Positions 17,027 to 29,445 are shown, counted from the first letter of the stretch. The stretch is 64,000 bases of DNA from Pseudothauera lacus (GCF_003034845.1 NZ_PZKC01000004.1:248001-312000); one strand, 5' to 3'. Numbers and translations: made by a program. The notes: a model not told the origin generated them from the letters alone.

Positions 17027-17566
17027 ATGCCAATCTACGCACTGGGCGACAAGGAGCCGCAATTCGGCGCTGGCTGCTGGGTGGCCGACAACGCCACGGT
17101 GATCGGCCGCGTGGTCGCCGGCGACAACGTCAACATCTGGTACAACGTGGTGATCCGCGGCGACAACGACCCCATCACCATCGGCGACAACACCAACATC
17201 CAGGACGGCTCCATCCTCCACAACGACGATGGCGTGCCGCTGAGCATCGGCCGCGACGTCACCATCGGCCACATGGTCATGCTGCACGGCTGCACCGTCG
17301 GCGACGGCAGCCTGATCGGCATCAACGCGGTGATCCTCAACAACGCCGTGATCGGCAAACACTGCATCATCGGCGCCAACGCCCTGATTCCCGAAGGCAA
17401 GGTGATCCCCGACCGCTCGCTGGTAGTCGGCTCGCCGGGACGCATCATCCGCGAACTGAGCGATGCCGACATCGCCGGCATCCGCGCCAATGCCGCCCAC
17501 TACGTCGACAACGCCCGGCGCTACGCCGGCGAACTGCGCCACATCGACCCGTTGCGGTCGCGCTGA
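17027..17566 (+). CDS. Gamma-carbonic anhydrase-like hexapeptide-repeat protein
   Basis: A 179-aa left-handed beta-helix protein built of hexapeptide repeats from about residue 13 to 140, expected to form trimers. Candidate zinc ligands are His65, His82 and His87, with the five-residue spacing of the last two as in gamma-class enzymes; Arg44, Asp46, Gln59 and Asp60 fit the conserved surrounding residues. The family (YrdA/PaaY/CaiE-like) contains both active carbonic anhydrases and proteins of unclear activity. The ATG at 17027 gives the usual MPIYALGDK start; upstream residues in the open frame are not family-like. Confidence 0.88.
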   Translation: MPIYALGDKEPQFGAGCWVADNATVIGRVVAGDNVNIWYNVVIRGDNDPITIGDNTNIQDGSILHNDDGVPLSIGRDVTIGHMVMLHGCTVGDGSLIGINAVILNNAVIGKHCIIGANALIPEGKVIPDRSLVVGSPGRIIRELSDADIAGIRANAAHYVDNARRYAGELRHIDPLRSR

Positions 17567-17658
17567 GCGGCGCTTTCACACCCCTTTACAGTCCGCCACC
17601 GGCAAGGGCGGCGCAGTTGCGGTATAAAACGCCCTTGATCCACGTCGGAGTATCCGTG

Positions 17659-18351
17659 ATGACCCTGCCGCGCCGTGCCCTGCTCACCCTCATCCTCGCC
17701 TGCGCCGTCCCCCTTGCCGGGGCCAGTGAGGCACCCCGGCCGGCCACCGTCGAACTGGCCGCCGAAGCCCAGCGCGCCGCCGCCAACGATCTGGCCACCG
17801 CCACCGCCTACCACGAAGCCACCGCGACCACCCCCGCCGCCGTCGCCACCCAGGTCAACCGCGCCATCGCCGCCGCCCTGGAGATTGCCAAGACCTACGG
17901 CGACGTACGCGTCCAGAGCGGCAGCACGCAGACCTGGCCGGTCTACGCGCGCAACAGCCGGAGCATCGAAGGCTGGCGGATGCGATCCGAGATCCGCCTG
18001 GAGAGCCGCAACATCGCCGCCATGTCGGAACTCCTCGGCAAGCTGCAGGACACCCTCGCGGTGTCGCAGATCGCCATGCAGCCGGCACCCGAAACCCGCC
18101 GCCAGGCCGCCGACGAGGCCACCGTGGAGGCCATCCGCGCCTTCGAGGAACGCGCCCGCCTGGTCGCCGGCACCCTGGGCCGCAAGTACCACATCGCCCA
18201 CCTCAGCATCACCGAAGGCGGCTACCACCCTCCCCCGGTGATGGCACGGATGAGTGCCGAGATGGCCATGTCCGCCGCCCCGGCACCGATGGAAGCGGGC
18301 CAAAGCCTGATCGGCGTAAATATCAACGGGCGCATCGAACTCATCGATTGA
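17659..18351 (+). CDS. SIMPL (DUF541) domain periplasmic protein
   Basis: A 230-aa exported protein. A signal peptide (LLTLILACAVPLAGA) is followed by a SIMPL/DUF541 domain: VELAAEAQRAAANDLATATAYHEA near the start of the mature part, NRAIAAALEIAKTYGDVRV, YARNSRSIEGWRM and a closing helix around EERARLVAGTLGRKY. The family is periplasmic or membrane-associated and its function is mostly unknown; some members affect oxidative stress or membrane integrity. GGAG lies nine bases before the ATG; a GTG one codon earlier is also possible. TATAAA at 17623-17628 could be a -10 box, but no -35 is clear. Confidence 0.82.
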   Translation: MTLPRRALLTLILACAVPLAGASEAPRPATVELAAEAQRAAANDLATATAYHEATATTPAAVATQVNRAIAAALEIAKTYGDVRVQSGSTQTWPVYARNSRSIEGWRMRSEIRLESRNIAAMSELLGKLQDTLAVSQIAMQPAPETRRQAADEATVEAIRAFEERARLVAGTLGRKYHIAHLSITEGGYHPPPVMARMSAEMAMSAAPAPMEAGQSLIGVNINGRIELID

Positions 18352-18655
18352 TCGCCGCCCTCGCGGCGCGCTGCAGGCGACATTGCGGCACTTCACGCCA
18401 GCCCGCGTTTTCTCTCCCCTCCCCCAACTGCGGGTCGGCATGAGGAATGCGCGCTAGCAGCCTGTCGGGCTTGAGCGATCGTCGCGAGCCAAGTGGGAAA
18501 GCGAGGCCAGATTCGGCCGTTGTCGAGGCGCATAGTGGTTCTATGCAACGAGAGAACGGTCGGATATGGACCGCTTCTCCCACTGGCGCAGCAGATCAGT
18601 CTCAAGTCCGACAGACTGCTAGACCACTGGCCAACGCTGGTTTATCTTTGTCGGC
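18352..18655. other. Intergenic region containing a palindromic element
   Basis: About 300 bases without a credible gene between the SIMPL gene and the NlpC/P60 gene. The right two thirds is the palindromic repeat listed separately. The left part begins with a short GC stem (CGCCGC-cctc-GCGGCG at 18353-18368) without a T-run. Confidence 0.6.
18454..18622. repeat. 169-base imperfect palindrome, MITE-like
   Basis: The outer ends are near-perfect inverted repeats: the left end CTAGCAGCCTGTCGGGCTTG is mirrored by the right end CTAGCAGTCTGTCGGACTTG on the opposite strand. Similarity continues inward on both arms (AGTGGGAAAGCG against AGTGGGAGAAGCG, TTCGGCCGTT against TCCGACCGTT) to a centre near 18537. 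The whole element could fold into one long hairpin on either strand. No target-site duplication is obvious. Short open frames across it read similarly on both strands, as expected of a palindrome, and are not genes. Confidence 0.75.
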
Positions 18656-19195
18656 ATGAATCCGCCTCCCGTCGCCCAGCGCCTTGCCGTGCTGGCTGTC
18701 AGCGTCATCCTGGCAGCCTGCGCGACGCCGCGCCCGGCGCCGCCGCCCGCCGGCAGCGCCCCCGCAGCGCGCCCCGCTCCCGCGGCAACGAACTACTTTT
18801 CCGTCCACCACGAAGCACAGCGCCAGGAAGTAGTGCTCTTCGCACTCGGCCTGCTCGATGTCGGCTACCGCTTCGGCGGCCGCAACCCCGAAGCCGGCAT
18901 GGACTGCAGCGGCATGGTGAGCTACATCGTCGAGCAGGTCAGCGGACAGCGCCTGCCCCACAATGCCGCACAGATCGCTGCCAGCACCCGGCCGATCAAC
19001 GTCGGGGAACTGCACCCCGGCGATCTGGTGTTCTTCAACACCCTCAACCGCCGCCACTCCCACATGGGTGTATATATCGGCGATGGCCGCTTCATCCACG
19101 CCCCGTCGAGCCGCGGCAGCATCCGCATCGACCGCCTCGACAATCCCTATTTCGCCCAGCGCATCGACGGTGCGCGCAGCCTGCTGAGCAACTGA
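18656..19195 (+). CDS. NlpC/P60 family lipoprotein endopeptidase
   Basis: A 179-aa predicted outer- or inner-membrane lipoprotein with lipobox LAAC (Cys22), a short proline/alanine linker, then an NlpC/P60 cysteine peptidase domain. Catalytic residues are Cys84 in MDCSGM, His136 in HSHMGVYIG and a polar third position near His148 in FIHAP. The family cleaves the D-Glu-meso-DAP bond of peptidoglycan stem peptides in cell-wall remodelling. The palindromic element ends 33 bases before the start, so it may lie within or replace part of the promoter. No ribosome site stronger than weak GG is visible. Confidence 0.87.
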   Translation: MNPPPVAQRLAVLAVSVILAACATPRPAPPPAGSAPAARPAPAATNYFSVHHEAQRQEVVLFALGLLDVGYRFGGRNPEAGMDCSGMVSYIVEQVSGQRLPHNAAQIAASTRPINVGELHPGDLVFFNTLNRRHSHMGVYIGDGRFIHAPSSRGSIRIDRLDNPYFAQRIDGARSLLSN

Positions 19196-19255
19196 AGCGG
19201 GCGGCGTCTCAGGCCTCCCGCTGCAAGCGCAACTTCAACGGAGGAGGACGGAGAG

Positions 19256-19690
19256 ATGCCGACAAGACTGATCAGCGAAGTCATCGAAGGACAGCAGATT
19301 CTCACCTGCAGCGCAGACAGCGGCGTACGCGAGATCTGCCGGAGAATGACCGAACGGCGGGTGGGCGCGGTGATGGTGGTGGATGACCAGGGGAAGCTGC
19401 GCGGAATTTTCACCGAACGCGATGCGCTCGGGCGCGTGCTCGCTGCCGGACGCGACCCCGACACCACCACGGTGGGCGAAGTGATGACCCCGGACCCGCT
19501 CTGCGTCAGTGCCCAGCGCGCCCTCGGGCACGCCCTGCACCTGATGTACGACAACGGCTTCCGTCACGTGCCGGTGGTCGAGGGCGGCCGCCCGCTCGGC
19601 ATGGTGTCGGCACGCGACGCACTGGGGGCGGAGCTGTGCGCCTTCGAGGACGAGCTCGAACGGCGCGAGCAGATTACCGAGCTGCTGTAG
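19256..19690 (+). CDS. Tandem CBS-domain protein
   Basis: A 144-aa cytoplasmic protein consisting of two CBS domains (about 8-62 and 72-132) and little else. Motifs such as GAVMVVDDQGKLRGIFTERD and HVPVVEGGRPLGMVSARD mark the paired ligand-binding strands. Stand-alone CBS pairs usually sense adenosine nucleotides or SAM and act on partner proteins; the partner is unknown here. A strong purine-rich ribosome site (GGAGGAGGACGGAG) precedes the ATG. Its 3' end overlaps the convergent ftsB gene by 17 bases. Confidence 0.85.
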   Translation: MPTRLISEVIEGQQILTCSADSGVREICRRMTERRVGAVMVVDDQGKLRGIFTERDALGRVLAAGRDPDTTTVGEVMTPDPLCVSAQRALGHALHLMYDNGFRHVPVVEGGRPLGMVSARDALGAELCAFEDELERREQITELL

Positions 19691-19985
19691 CGCCGCCCTC
19701 TTGCGGCGCCGGCGCGGCGCGGGGCACGTGGACATAGATTTCGCCCGGCCGCGTCACCCCGAGCTCGAAGCGTGCGCGCTCCTCGGCGGCCTCGTTGCCG
19801 GACTTGAGGTCCTCGACCTCGGCGGCGAGGCCGGCGTTGCGCTGCTCCAGGCGAAGATTGACCTCGCGCTGCGCCTGCAGCTGCGCATCGACCTCCCAGG
19901 CCCGCAGCCAACCGCCCTTGCCAACCCAGAGCGGGTACTGCAGGGCAAGGAGGAGCACGGCAAGGGCGATGGGAATCCAGCGCAT
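19674..19985 (-). CDS. ftsB: Cell division protein FtsB
   Basis: A 103-aa bitopic protein. A short cytoplasmic end and membrane helix (WIPIALAVLLLALQYPLWVG, about 2-21) are followed by a coiled coil from about 30 to 65. The conserved ARFELGVTRPGEI then marks FtsB/DivIC. It joins FtsL and FtsQ to signal septal peptidoglycan synthesis. Position directly downstream of eno, as in many proteobacteria, supports the call. The start at MRWIPIA is preferred over an upstream ATG at 20018. The C-terminus is extended by a proline/alanine tail that overlaps the CBS gene on the other strand. Confidence 0.88.
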   Translation of the reverse strand: MRWIPIALAVLLLALQYPLWVGKGGWLRAWEVDAQLQAQREVNLRLEQRNAGLAAEVEDLKSGNEAAEERARFELGVTRPGEIYVHVPRAAPAPQEGGATAAR

Positions 19986-20086
19986 GTCAGAGGTCAGCAC
20001 CAGGTGTGAGACGGGCATGGCACGCCCTTGCCCTTGGCCACCGCACGCGGCCGCCGCAGCGGCCCCGTGCCGGGCTTACTGCGGGC

Positions 20087-21409
<1,323 letters not shown>

Positions 21410-21727
21410 TCAAACGCTGTCCGCGGGGGCCTCTTCCAGCCCCTCGGTCAGCAGTATGTCGAAGTCGGCAATGCCGGCACGCGCCGCACGCGCCGCGCGA
21501 TACTCCGGCGAGTCGTGGAAGCTGCGCGCGACCTCCATCGACGGAAAGGCGACGATCACCAGACGCTGCGGCGCCCATCCACCTTCCAGCGTCTCGGTGG
21601 CGCCGCCGCGGGCGAGATAGCGGCCGCCGAAACGCGCAACGGCGATCTCGGCGAGTTCACGATAACGCAAAATGCGTTCAGCATCATGCACACGGGCATC
21701 GACCACCAGGTAGGCAGGCTTGCTCAT
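21410..21727 (-). CDS. DUF1330 domain protein
   Basis: A 105-aa ferredoxin-like-fold protein. [12 protein letters not shown] at the start, [13 protein letters not shown] in the middle and [22 protein letters not shown] are characteristic of DUF1330, a small dimeric alpha/beta-barrel family of unknown function related to monooxygenase-type folds. The ATG overlaps the kdsA stop (ATGA) and it precedes eno by about 33 bases, so it is within the pyrG-kdsA-eno operon. The role in this context is unknown. Confidence 0.85.
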   Translation of the reverse strand: MSKPAYLVVDARVHDAERILRYRELAEIAVARFGGRYLARGGATETLEGGWAPQRLVIVAFPSMEVARSFHDSPEYRAARAARAGIADFDILLTEGLEEAPADSV

Positions 21728-22563
21728 GCCTGCAGTTCGGTGAAGCCGCTGGCCTTGACCAGCCGGTCGAGGTCGCGCAGCACGGCGAGCAGCGCCTTCA
21801 TCTTCGGCAGCGGCCAGGCATTGGGGCCGTCGGACAGCGCCTTGGCGGGGTCCGGGTGGGTTTCCATGAAGAGGCCCGCCACCCCCGCGGCCACCGCGGC
21901 ACGCGCCAGCACCGGCACGAACTCGCGCTGTCCGCCCGAAGCGGTGCCCTGCCCGCCCGGCAACTGCACCGAATGGGTGGCGTCGAACACCACCGGGCAG
22001 CCGGTGTCGCGCATGATCGCCAGCGAGCGCATGTCCGACACCAGGTTGTTGTAGCCGAAGGAAGCGCCGCGCTCGCACACCATGATGGTGTCCGCCCCGC
22101 CGTTGGCCTCCTTGGCCTTGTCGACGACGTTCTTCATGTCGCCCGGAGCGAGAAACTGCCCCTTCTTGATGTTCACCGGCTTGCCGGAGGCGGCCACCGC
22201 ATGGATGAAATCGGTCTGCCGGCACAGGAAGGCAGGCGTCTGCAGCACGTCCACCACCGCCGCCACTGCGGGAATCTCTTCCACGGTGTGCACGTCGGTG
22301 AGCACCGGCAGGCCGAGCTGGCTCTTCACCGCTGCAAGCATCTTCAGCCCGGCATCCATGCCGTGGCCGCGGAAGCTCCTGCCCGAGCTGCGGTTGGCCT
22401 TGTCGTAGGAGGCCTTGAAGATGTACGGGATGCCCAGCTCGGCGCAGATCTCCTTCATCTGCCCGGCGATGTCCAGGCACATCTGCTCGGACTCGGCCAC
22501 GCAGGGCCCGGCAATGAGGAACAGCGGCCGGTCCAGGCCGGTCTCGAAACCGCACAGCTTCAT
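21724..22563 (-). CDS. kdsA: 3-deoxy-D-manno-octulosonate 8-phosphate synthase KdsA
   Basis: A 279-aa TIM-barrel aldolase that joins phosphoenolpyruvate and arabinose 5-phosphate into KDO-8-phosphate for lipopolysaccharide inner core. [12 protein letters not shown] at the N-terminus, [12 protein letters not shown], the [10 protein letters not shown] segment and [14 protein letters not shown] are all family signatures. The start at MKLCGFETG is 11 bases after the pyrG stop; the open frame upstream overlaps pyrG and is not used. Its PEP requirement fits the neighbouring enolase. Confidence 0.95.
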   Translation of the reverse strand: MKLCGFETGLDRPLFLIAGPCVAESEQMCLDIAGQMKEICAELGIPYIFKASYDKANRSSGRSFRGHGMDAGLKMLAAVKSQLGLPVLTDVHTVEEIPAVAAVVDVLQTPAFLCRQTDFIHAVAASGKPVNIKKGQFLAPGDMKNVVDKAKEANGGADTIMVCERGASFGYNNLVSDMRSLAIMRDTGCPVVFDATHSVQLPGGQGTASGGQREFVPVLARAAVAAGVAGLFMETHPDPAKALSDGPNAWPLPKMKALLAVLRDLDRLVKASGFTELQA

Positions 22564-22574
22564 CGTCAGACTCC

Positions 22575-24347
<1,773 letters not shown>

Positions 24348-25334
24348 TCAAGCGCGCGGCGTGGTGCGGTGCACCCGCGCCTCGCGCTTGCGCTCGCCCG
24401 GCTTCACCACCGGCGGCGGCAGGCCGGCAAGCCGGCAGGCATCCTCGTCGCTCATCTCCATCCACATTCCGCGCTTGAGCCGCGAAGGCAGCTCCACCGC
24501 GCCGTAGCGCACGCGGATCAGCCGGCTCACGGTCAGCCCGACGGCCTCGAACATGCGTCGCACCTCGCGGTTGCGGCCTTCGGAAAGTGTCACCCGGTAC
24601 CAGTGGTTGACCCCTTCCCCGCCCGCATCAACCAGGCTGTTGAAACGCGCCTCGCCGTCCTCGAGCTGTATGCCCGCGCGCAGCGAGGCCACCTGCTCGT
24701 CGCCGAGCGAGCCGAGCAGGCGCACGGCGTACTCACGCTCGAGCTCGTAGCGCGGATGCATCAGTTTGTTGGCGAGCTCGCCGTCGTTGGTAAACAACAG
24801 CAACCCCGAGGTATTGAAGTCCAGCCGCCCCACCGCGATCCAGCGCCCGCGGCGCAGGATGGGCAGGCGCTCAAACACCGTCGGACGACCATCCGGATCC
24901 TCGCGCGAGACGATCTCGCCTTCCGGCTTGTGATAGAGCAGCACGCGCGGCGCGCGCTGGGCAAAGCGCAGCGGCACCAGCTTGCCGTTGACCTTGACGC
25001 GGTCACCCGGACCGATCTTCAGCCCCAGCGTCGCCGGGGTGCCATTCACCTCGATACGCCCGGCCTCGATCATGCCCTCGATCTCGCGCCGCGAGCCAAC
25101 CCCGGCCGCGGCAAGCACCTTCTGCAGGCGCTCGGGTTCGATCTGCGGCTCAGCCGCTTTGCCGCGCCCTGCCGGTGCGCGCCCCCGTGCAGCACGCGCA
25201 GGCTCGCCGCGCACCGCCTGTTCGGCGGATTCATCGACAGGACGCGGACGTCGTACCGGCGCCGCCGGCTCGGCATGCGCCTTCTTCTGGGTCGGGGGTC
25301 GCAGCGGACTGCGGCTCTTGCGCGGTGTGGACAA
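24348..25334 (-). CDS. rluB: Ribosomal large-subunit pseudouridine synthase RluB-type
   Basis: A 328-aa RsuA-family pseudouridine synthase. A basic, disordered N-terminal 60 residues precedes an S4 RNA-binding domain ([19 protein letters not shown], about 67-125). The catalytic domain has [12 protein letters not shown] with nucleophile Asp172. RluB modifies U2605 in E. coli 23S rRNA. Closely related RluE/F cannot be fully excluded, but position after scpA-scpB is the usual rluB setting. The start is TTG (TTG TCC ACA), with AGGA about ten bases upstream; no ATG occurs before the S4 domain. Confidence 0.85.
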   Translation of the reverse strand: MSTPRKSRSPLRPPTQKKAHAEPAAPVRRPRPVDESAEQAVRGEPARAARGRAPAGRGKAAEPQIEPERLQKVLAAAGVGSRREIEGMIEAGRIEVNGTPATLGLKIGPGDRVKVNGKLVPLRFAQRAPRVLLYHKPEGEIVSREDPDGRPTVFERLPILRRGRWIAVGRLDFNTSGLLLFTNDGELANKLMHPRYELEREYAVRLLGSLGDEQVASLRAGIQLEDGEARFNSLVDAGGEGVNHWYRVTLSEGRNREVRRMFEAVGLTVSRLIRVRYGAVELPSRLKRGMWMEMSDEDACRLAGLPPPVVKPGERKREARVHRTTPRA

Positions 25335-25456
25335 GGGAATTCGCTTCCTGAAGGATTGATTTGTCGGCCGACCCGTGCGGGATGGCCATCGATGAGCGGA
25401 TTATAGCCGCCGTGCAGCGGACGGACCGGGAGGATACAGGTGCTGTGGCGCGCGGT

Positions 25457-26059
25457 TCAGGATTCGCCCTCTTCCGCCGGACCGGCGTCGGCAGCCGCGC
25501 CCAGCCCCGGCAGTTCCACCAGGTCCATGATGCGCTCGATCTCGGTGAGCGCGGGCAGTTCGGTGAGGCTGCGCAGCCCGAGGTCGTCGAGGAAACGCCG
25601 GGTGGTGGCGAACAGTGCGGGGCGGCCGGGGGTGTCGCGGTGGCCGACTTCGTCGATCCAGCCGCGCGATTCGAGCGTCTTCAGCACGTTGGGCGACACC
25701 GCGACGCCGCGGATGTCCTCGATGTCGCCGCGTGTGACGGGCTGGCGGTAGGCGATGATGGCGAGCGTTTCCAGCACGGCGCGGGAGTATTTCGGCGGCT
25801 TTTCTTCCTTCAGCCGGTCGAGGTAGGGCTGGTATTCGGGGCGGGTCTGGAAGCGCCAGCCGCTGGCGCTCTGCACCAGTTCGACGCCGCGGCCGTCCCA
25901 GTCGCCGCGCAGTTCGTCGAGCAGGCGGCGGACAAAGTCGGCGCCGGGGTCTTCTTCGAAGAGGCGGCGCAGCGTGGTCACCGGCATGGGGGCGGCGGCG
26001 GCGAGCAGCGCGGTCTCGATGACGCGCTTGAATTCTTCAGGCGTGCTCGGTGCTTGCAT
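25457..26059 (-). CDS. scpB: Segregation and condensation protein ScpB
   Basis: A 200-aa winged-helix protein of the SMC-kleisin complex. [19 protein letters not shown] near the N-terminus and the conserved [29 protein letters not shown] followed by [10 protein letters not shown] and GRPALFATT are diagnostic. It dimerises on the kleisin ScpA and regulates chromosome condensation. It overlaps scpA by 23 bases on the same strand. The extreme C-terminus is acidic and alanine-rich. Confidence 0.93.
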   Translation of the reverse strand: MQAPSTPEEFKRVIETALLAAAAPMPVTTLRRLFEEDPGADFVRRLLDELRGDWDGRGVELVQSASGWRFQTRPEYQPYLDRLKEEKPPKYSRAVLETLAIIAYRQPVTRGDIEDIRGVAVSPNVLKTLESRGWIDEVGHRDTPGRPALFATTRRFLDDLGLRSLTELPALTEIERIMDLVELPGLGAAADAGPAEEGES

Positions 26060-26870
26060 CGGCCAGTTTCACGTAGATGGGCGCAAAGGCGTCGTTCTGG
26101 GTGACTTCGACGAGCTTTTCCTTGACCAGTTCGAGCATCGCCAGGAAGCTCACCACCAGTCCGGCAGGACCCAGCGCCGGATCGAAGAGGGCGTCGAAGA
26201 CGACGAAGTCGCCGCCGCCGAGGCGGCGCAGAATCTCGCTCATGTGCTCGCGCACGGAGAGTTCCTCGCGCTCGACGCGGTGATGCTGGTTGAGGCGGGC
26301 CTTGCGCATGATCTTCAGCCAGGCGTGCTGCAGGTCGTGCAGGGTGAGCTCGGGCAGACGCTCGACAACCTTCTCGGCAACGAACACGCTGACCCATTCG
26401 AAATCGCGTTCCACGCGCGGCAGCGCATCGAGGCGGGCGGCGGCCTGCTTCATCTGTTCGTACTCGACCAGGCGGCGCACCAGTTCGGCGCGCGGGTCGC
26501 CCTCCTCGCCCTCGGCTTCGCGCGGCGGGCGCGGCAGCAGCATGCGCGACTTGATCTCCAGCAGCATCGCCGCCATCAGCAGGTAGTCGGCGGCCAGCTC
26601 CAGGTTGGTGGCGCGCATGGCCTCGACATAGGCCAGGTATTGCACCGTCAGCGGCGCCATGGGGATGTCGAGGATGTCGACGTTGGACTTGCGGATCAGG
26701 TAGAGCAGCAGGTCCAGCGGGCCTTCGAAGGCTTCGAGGAAGACTTCCAGCGCATCGGGAGGGATGTAGAGGTCGCGCGGCAGCTCCAGCATGGGCTGGC
26801 CGTAGAGGCGCGCGACGGCCGCGGCCTCGCTGGGCGTCTCGGCCGGCGCGAGGTCGAGCGGCATGTTCAT
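26037..26870 (-). CDS. scpA: Segregation and condensation protein ScpA (kleisin)
   Basis: A 277-aa kleisin. The N-terminal SMC-binding segment [23 protein letters not shown] is present, then [22 protein letters not shown] and a C-terminal winged helix around [19 protein letters not shown]. It bridges SMC heads with ScpB in chromosome organisation. An ATG AAC ATG start at 26870 sits 14 bases after the trpS stop, consistent with one operon. The first 40 residues before the kleisin motif are longer than in firmicutes, as common in betaproteobacteria. Confidence 0.93.
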   Translation of the reverse strand: MNMPLDLAPAETPSEAAAVARLYGQPMLELPRDLYIPPDALEVFLEAFEGPLDLLLYLIRKSNVDILDIPMAPLTVQYLAYVEAMRATNLELAADYLLMAAMLLEIKSRMLLPRPPREAEGEEGDPRAELVRRLVEYEQMKQAAARLDALPRVERDFEWVSVFVAEKVVERLPELTLHDLQHAWLKIMRKARLNQHHRVEREELSVREHMSEILRRLGGGDFVVFDALFDPALGPAGLVVSFLAMLELVKEKLVEVTQNDAFAPIYVKLADASTEHA

Positions 26871-26883
26871 GCGGAGGCGTGCT

Positions 26884-28086
26884 TCAGCCGTAGCTGAGGC
26901 CCATGGCCTCGCGCACGTCGCGCATGGTGTCCTGGGCCAGCTTGCGCGCGCGCTCGCAGCCGTCGGCGATGATGTTGCGCACCAGACTGGGGTCGTCGAC
27001 GTAGGGCTGGGCACGCTCACGCATTTCGCCCTGCTCCTTGACCACCGCCTCGATCACCGGCTGCTTGCATTCGATGCAGCCGATGCCGGCGCTGCGACAG
27101 CCTTGCTGCACCCAGTCGCGCGTGCCGTCGTCGGAGTAGATGACGTGGAACTGCCACACCGGGCACTTCTCCGGGTCGCCCGGATCGGTGCGCCGCACCC
27201 GTGCGGGGTCGGTCTGCATGGTGCGGATCTTCTTGGTGACCGATTCGTCGTCCTCGCGCAGGAAGATGGTGTTGCCGTAGCTCTTGGACATCTTCTGGCC
27301 GTCCAGGCCGGGCATGCGCGAAGCCTCGGTGAGCATGGATTCCGGCTCCACCAGGATCATCTTGCCGCTGCCTTCGAGGTAGCCGTACAGACGTTCGCGG
27401 TCGCCAAGGCTGAGGTTCTGCGCTTCTTCGAGCATGGCGTGGGCCTGTTCCACTGCAGCCTCGTCGCCTTCCTGCTGGAAGCGTACGCGCAACTCCTCGT
27501 ACAGGCGGGCTCGCTTGGAGCCAAGCTTCTTGACCGCATCGCGCGCCTTGTCCTCGAAGCCGGGCTCACGGCCGTAGAGGTGGTTGAAGCGCCGCGCGAT
27601 TTCGCGGGTGAATTCGATGTGAGGGATCTGGTCCTCGCCCACCGGCACCTTGTCGGCGCGGTAGATCAGGATGTCGGCCGACTGCAGCAGCGGATAGCCG
27701 AGGAAGCCGTAGGTGGACAGGTCCTTTTCCGACAGCTTTTCCTGCTGATCCTTGTAAGTCGGCACGCGCTCCAGCCAGCCCAGCGGGCACATCATGGAGA
27801 GCAGCAGGTGCAGTTCGGCGTGCTCCGGCACCCGCGACTGAATGAACAGCGTGGCCTGGGCGGGGTCGACGCCGGCCGCCAGCCAGTCGATGAGCATGTC
27901 CCAGATGCTCTCCTCGATAACCTGCGGGCTGTCGTAGGCGGTGGTCAGGGCGTGCCAGTCGGCGACGAAGAACAGGCAGGGGTATTCCTCCTGCAGTTTC
28001 ACCCAGTTCTTGAGGACGCCGTGGTAGTGGCCCAGATGCAGGCGGCCGGTAGGCCGCATGCCGGAGAGAACGCGTTCTGCGTACAT
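26884..28086 (-). CDS. trpS: Tryptophanyl-tRNA synthetase
   Basis: A 400-aa class I synthetase charging tRNA-Trp. HLGH (HIGH motif) is at 17-20 and KMSKS at 265-269; DQIPHIEFTREIARRFN is also conserved. It is about 65 residues longer than the E. coli enzyme, mainly from a charged insertion around 175-240 between the Rossmann core and KMSKS loop. Such longer forms are common in betaproteobacteria, so I read it as a clade variant, not an added domain with a new role. It follows the M50 protease gene by four bases. Confidence 0.95.
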   Translation of the reverse strand: MYAERVLSGMRPTGRLHLGHYHGVLKNWVKLQEEYPCLFFVADWHALTTAYDSPQVIEESIWDMLIDWLAAGVDPAQATLFIQSRVPEHAELHLLLSMMCPLGWLERVPTYKDQQEKLSEKDLSTYGFLGYPLLQSADILIYRADKVPVGEDQIPHIEFTREIARRFNHLYGREPGFEDKARDAVKKLGSKRARLYEELRVRFQQEGDEAAVEQAHAMLEEAQNLSLGDRERLYGYLEGSGKMILVEPESMLTEASRMPGLDGQKMSKSYGNTIFLREDDESVTKKIRTMQTDPARVRRTDPGDPEKCPVWQFHVIYSDDGTRDWVQQGCRSAGIGCIECKQPVIEAVVKEQGEMRERAQPYVDDPSLVRNIIADGCERARKLAQDTMRDVREAMGLSYG

Positions 28087-28089
28087 GGC

Positions 28090-28755
28090 TTAGAGATAGA
28101 ACCCGAAAGTCGTTGCAAGGACGAAGCGGAACCCGGCGATCAGCGGCCCGAGGATGGACCCCAGCACGCCGGTGAACAGCAGCACGAGGAGAATGGGGAA
28201 CCCGTAGGGTTCGAGACGGGAGAACTGCCAGGCCAGCCGGCCCGGCAGCAGGCTCACCGCAATGCGCCCGCCGTCGAGCGGCGGAATCGGCAGCAGGTTG
28301 AGGAACATCAGCACGGCGTTGATGATCATGCCGGCCTCGGCCATCAGTTCCAGCGGCAGGGTATAGGCGTTCTCCGGCGAGCTGCTGGCAATCTTGAACA
28401 CCAGCGCCCAGCCCAGCGCCATCAGCAGGTTCACGAAGGGCCCGGCCGCAGCCACCCACAGCATGTCGCCCTTGGGGTTGCGCAGGCGGCCGAAATCCAC
28501 CGGCACCGGTTTGGCCCAGCCGAAGAGGATGCCGCCGCCACCGAAAAGGGTGCTCAGGGTGAGGATGGCGATGGGGACCAGAATGGTGCCCACCGGGTCG
28601 ATGTGCTTGAAGGGGTTGAGCGTGATGCGTCCGGCCAGATGCGCGGTGGGATCACCGAAATGGCGCGCGACGTAGCCATGCGCGGCTTCATGCAGGGTAA
28701 TCGCCAGCAGGACCGGGAGGGCCCAGATGGCCAGCGTGGGGATCAGCGAATCCAT
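28090..28755 (-). CDS. Site-2-protease-like M50 membrane metalloprotease
   Basis: A 221-aa inner-membrane zinc metalloprotease-like protein. The first membrane helix holds HEAAH at 22-26, and DGGRIAVSLLP near 165 supplies the third zinc ligand aspartate; at least four to five membrane helices are visible. It belongs to the small S2P/SpoIVFB-like group without a PDZ domain, often found beside scpA/trpS in betaproteobacteria. Substrate is unknown. It is in the PHP-YciO-M50-trpS-scpAB-rluB run, spaced four bases from trpS. Confidence 0.87.
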   Translation of the reverse strand: MDSLIPTLAIWALPVLLAITLHEAAHGYVARHFGDPTAHLAGRITLNPFKHIDPVGTILVPIAILTLSTLFGGGGILFGWAKPVPVDFGRLRNPKGDMLWVAAAGPFVNLLMALGWALVFKIASSSPENAYTLPLELMAEAGMIINAVLMFLNLLPIPPLDGGRIAVSLLPGRLAWQFSRLEPYGFPILLVLLFTGVLGSILGPLIAGFRFVLATTFGFYL

Positions 28756-28812
28756 GGATGTTCGGCTCGGAAAGCGGGCATTCTAGCAGAGCGGGATGAA
28801 GCCCCCCGCGGC

Positions 28813-29445
28813 TCAGTCCGCTTCCAGCCCGAAGGGTGCCAGGTCGCCGCGTCCGGCACGCACGAGTTGCGGCGCCCCGCTGCTGAGATCGATCACGGTG
28901 GTGGCTTCCGGGCCGCAGTAGCCGGCCTCGATGACCAGGTCGACCTGCTTTTCCAGGCGCTCGCGAATCTCTTCGGCGTCGGTCAGCGGCAGCGCCTCGC
29001 CGGGCAGCAGCAGGGTGGAGGTGAGCATGGGCTCGTCGAGTTCTTCGAGCAGCGCAGACACCACCGGGTGGGCGGGCACGCGCAGGCCGATGGTCTTGCG
29101 CTTGGGGTGAAGCACGCGGCGCGGCAACTCCTTGGTGCCCTCCAGGATGAAGGTATAGGGCCCCGGCGTGGTGGCCTTGAGGAGGCGGAACTGGGCGTTG
29201 TCCACACGGGCGAAGGTGGCGATCTCGGAGAGGTCGCGGCACATCAGGGTGAAATGGTGGCGCTCGTCGACGTCGCGGATGCGGCGGATGCGCGCCAGCA
29301 CGCTGCCGTCTCCGGCCAGCGCGGCGAGGGCATAGGCCGAATCGGTGGGCAGGGCGACAAGGCCGCCGCCACGCATGATCTCCGCGGCCTGACGGATCAG
29401 CCGTGGCTGGGGTTGCTCGGGGTGCAGTGCGAAGAACTGGGCCAT
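28813..29445 (-). CDS. YciO/Sua5-family L-threonylcarbamoyladenylate synthase-like protein
   Basis: A 210-aa YrdC-fold protein. GGGLVALPTDSAYALAAL near residue 28 and TFILEGTKELPRRVLHPKRKTIGLRVPAHPV in the middle are typical of the YciO branch, in which the nucleotide/RNA-binding cleft is conserved. Sua5/TsaC members make threonylcarbamoyl-AMP for the t6A tRNA modification; YciO members have weak or unproven activity. The gene lies between the PHP phosphatase and the M50 protease in a conserved cluster. I prefer YciO-like over true TsaC because of the clustering and sequence style. Confidence 0.82.
   Translation of the reverse strand: MAQFFALHPEQPQPRLIRQAAEIMRGGGLVALPTDSAYALAALAGDGSVLARIRRIRDVDERHHFTLMCRDLSEIATFARVDNAQFRLLKATTPGPYTFILEGTKELPRRVLHPKRKTIGLRVPAHPVVSALLEELDEPMLTSTLLLPGEALPLTDAEEIRERLEKQVDLVIEAGYCGPEATTVIDLSSGAPQLVRAGRGDLAPFGLEAD

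Noticed and set aside
18493-19386. Plus-strand frame covering the palindrome and NlpC gene
   Set aside because: Runs in the wrong frame of the NlpC/P60 gene; its first part only translates the palindromic repeat.
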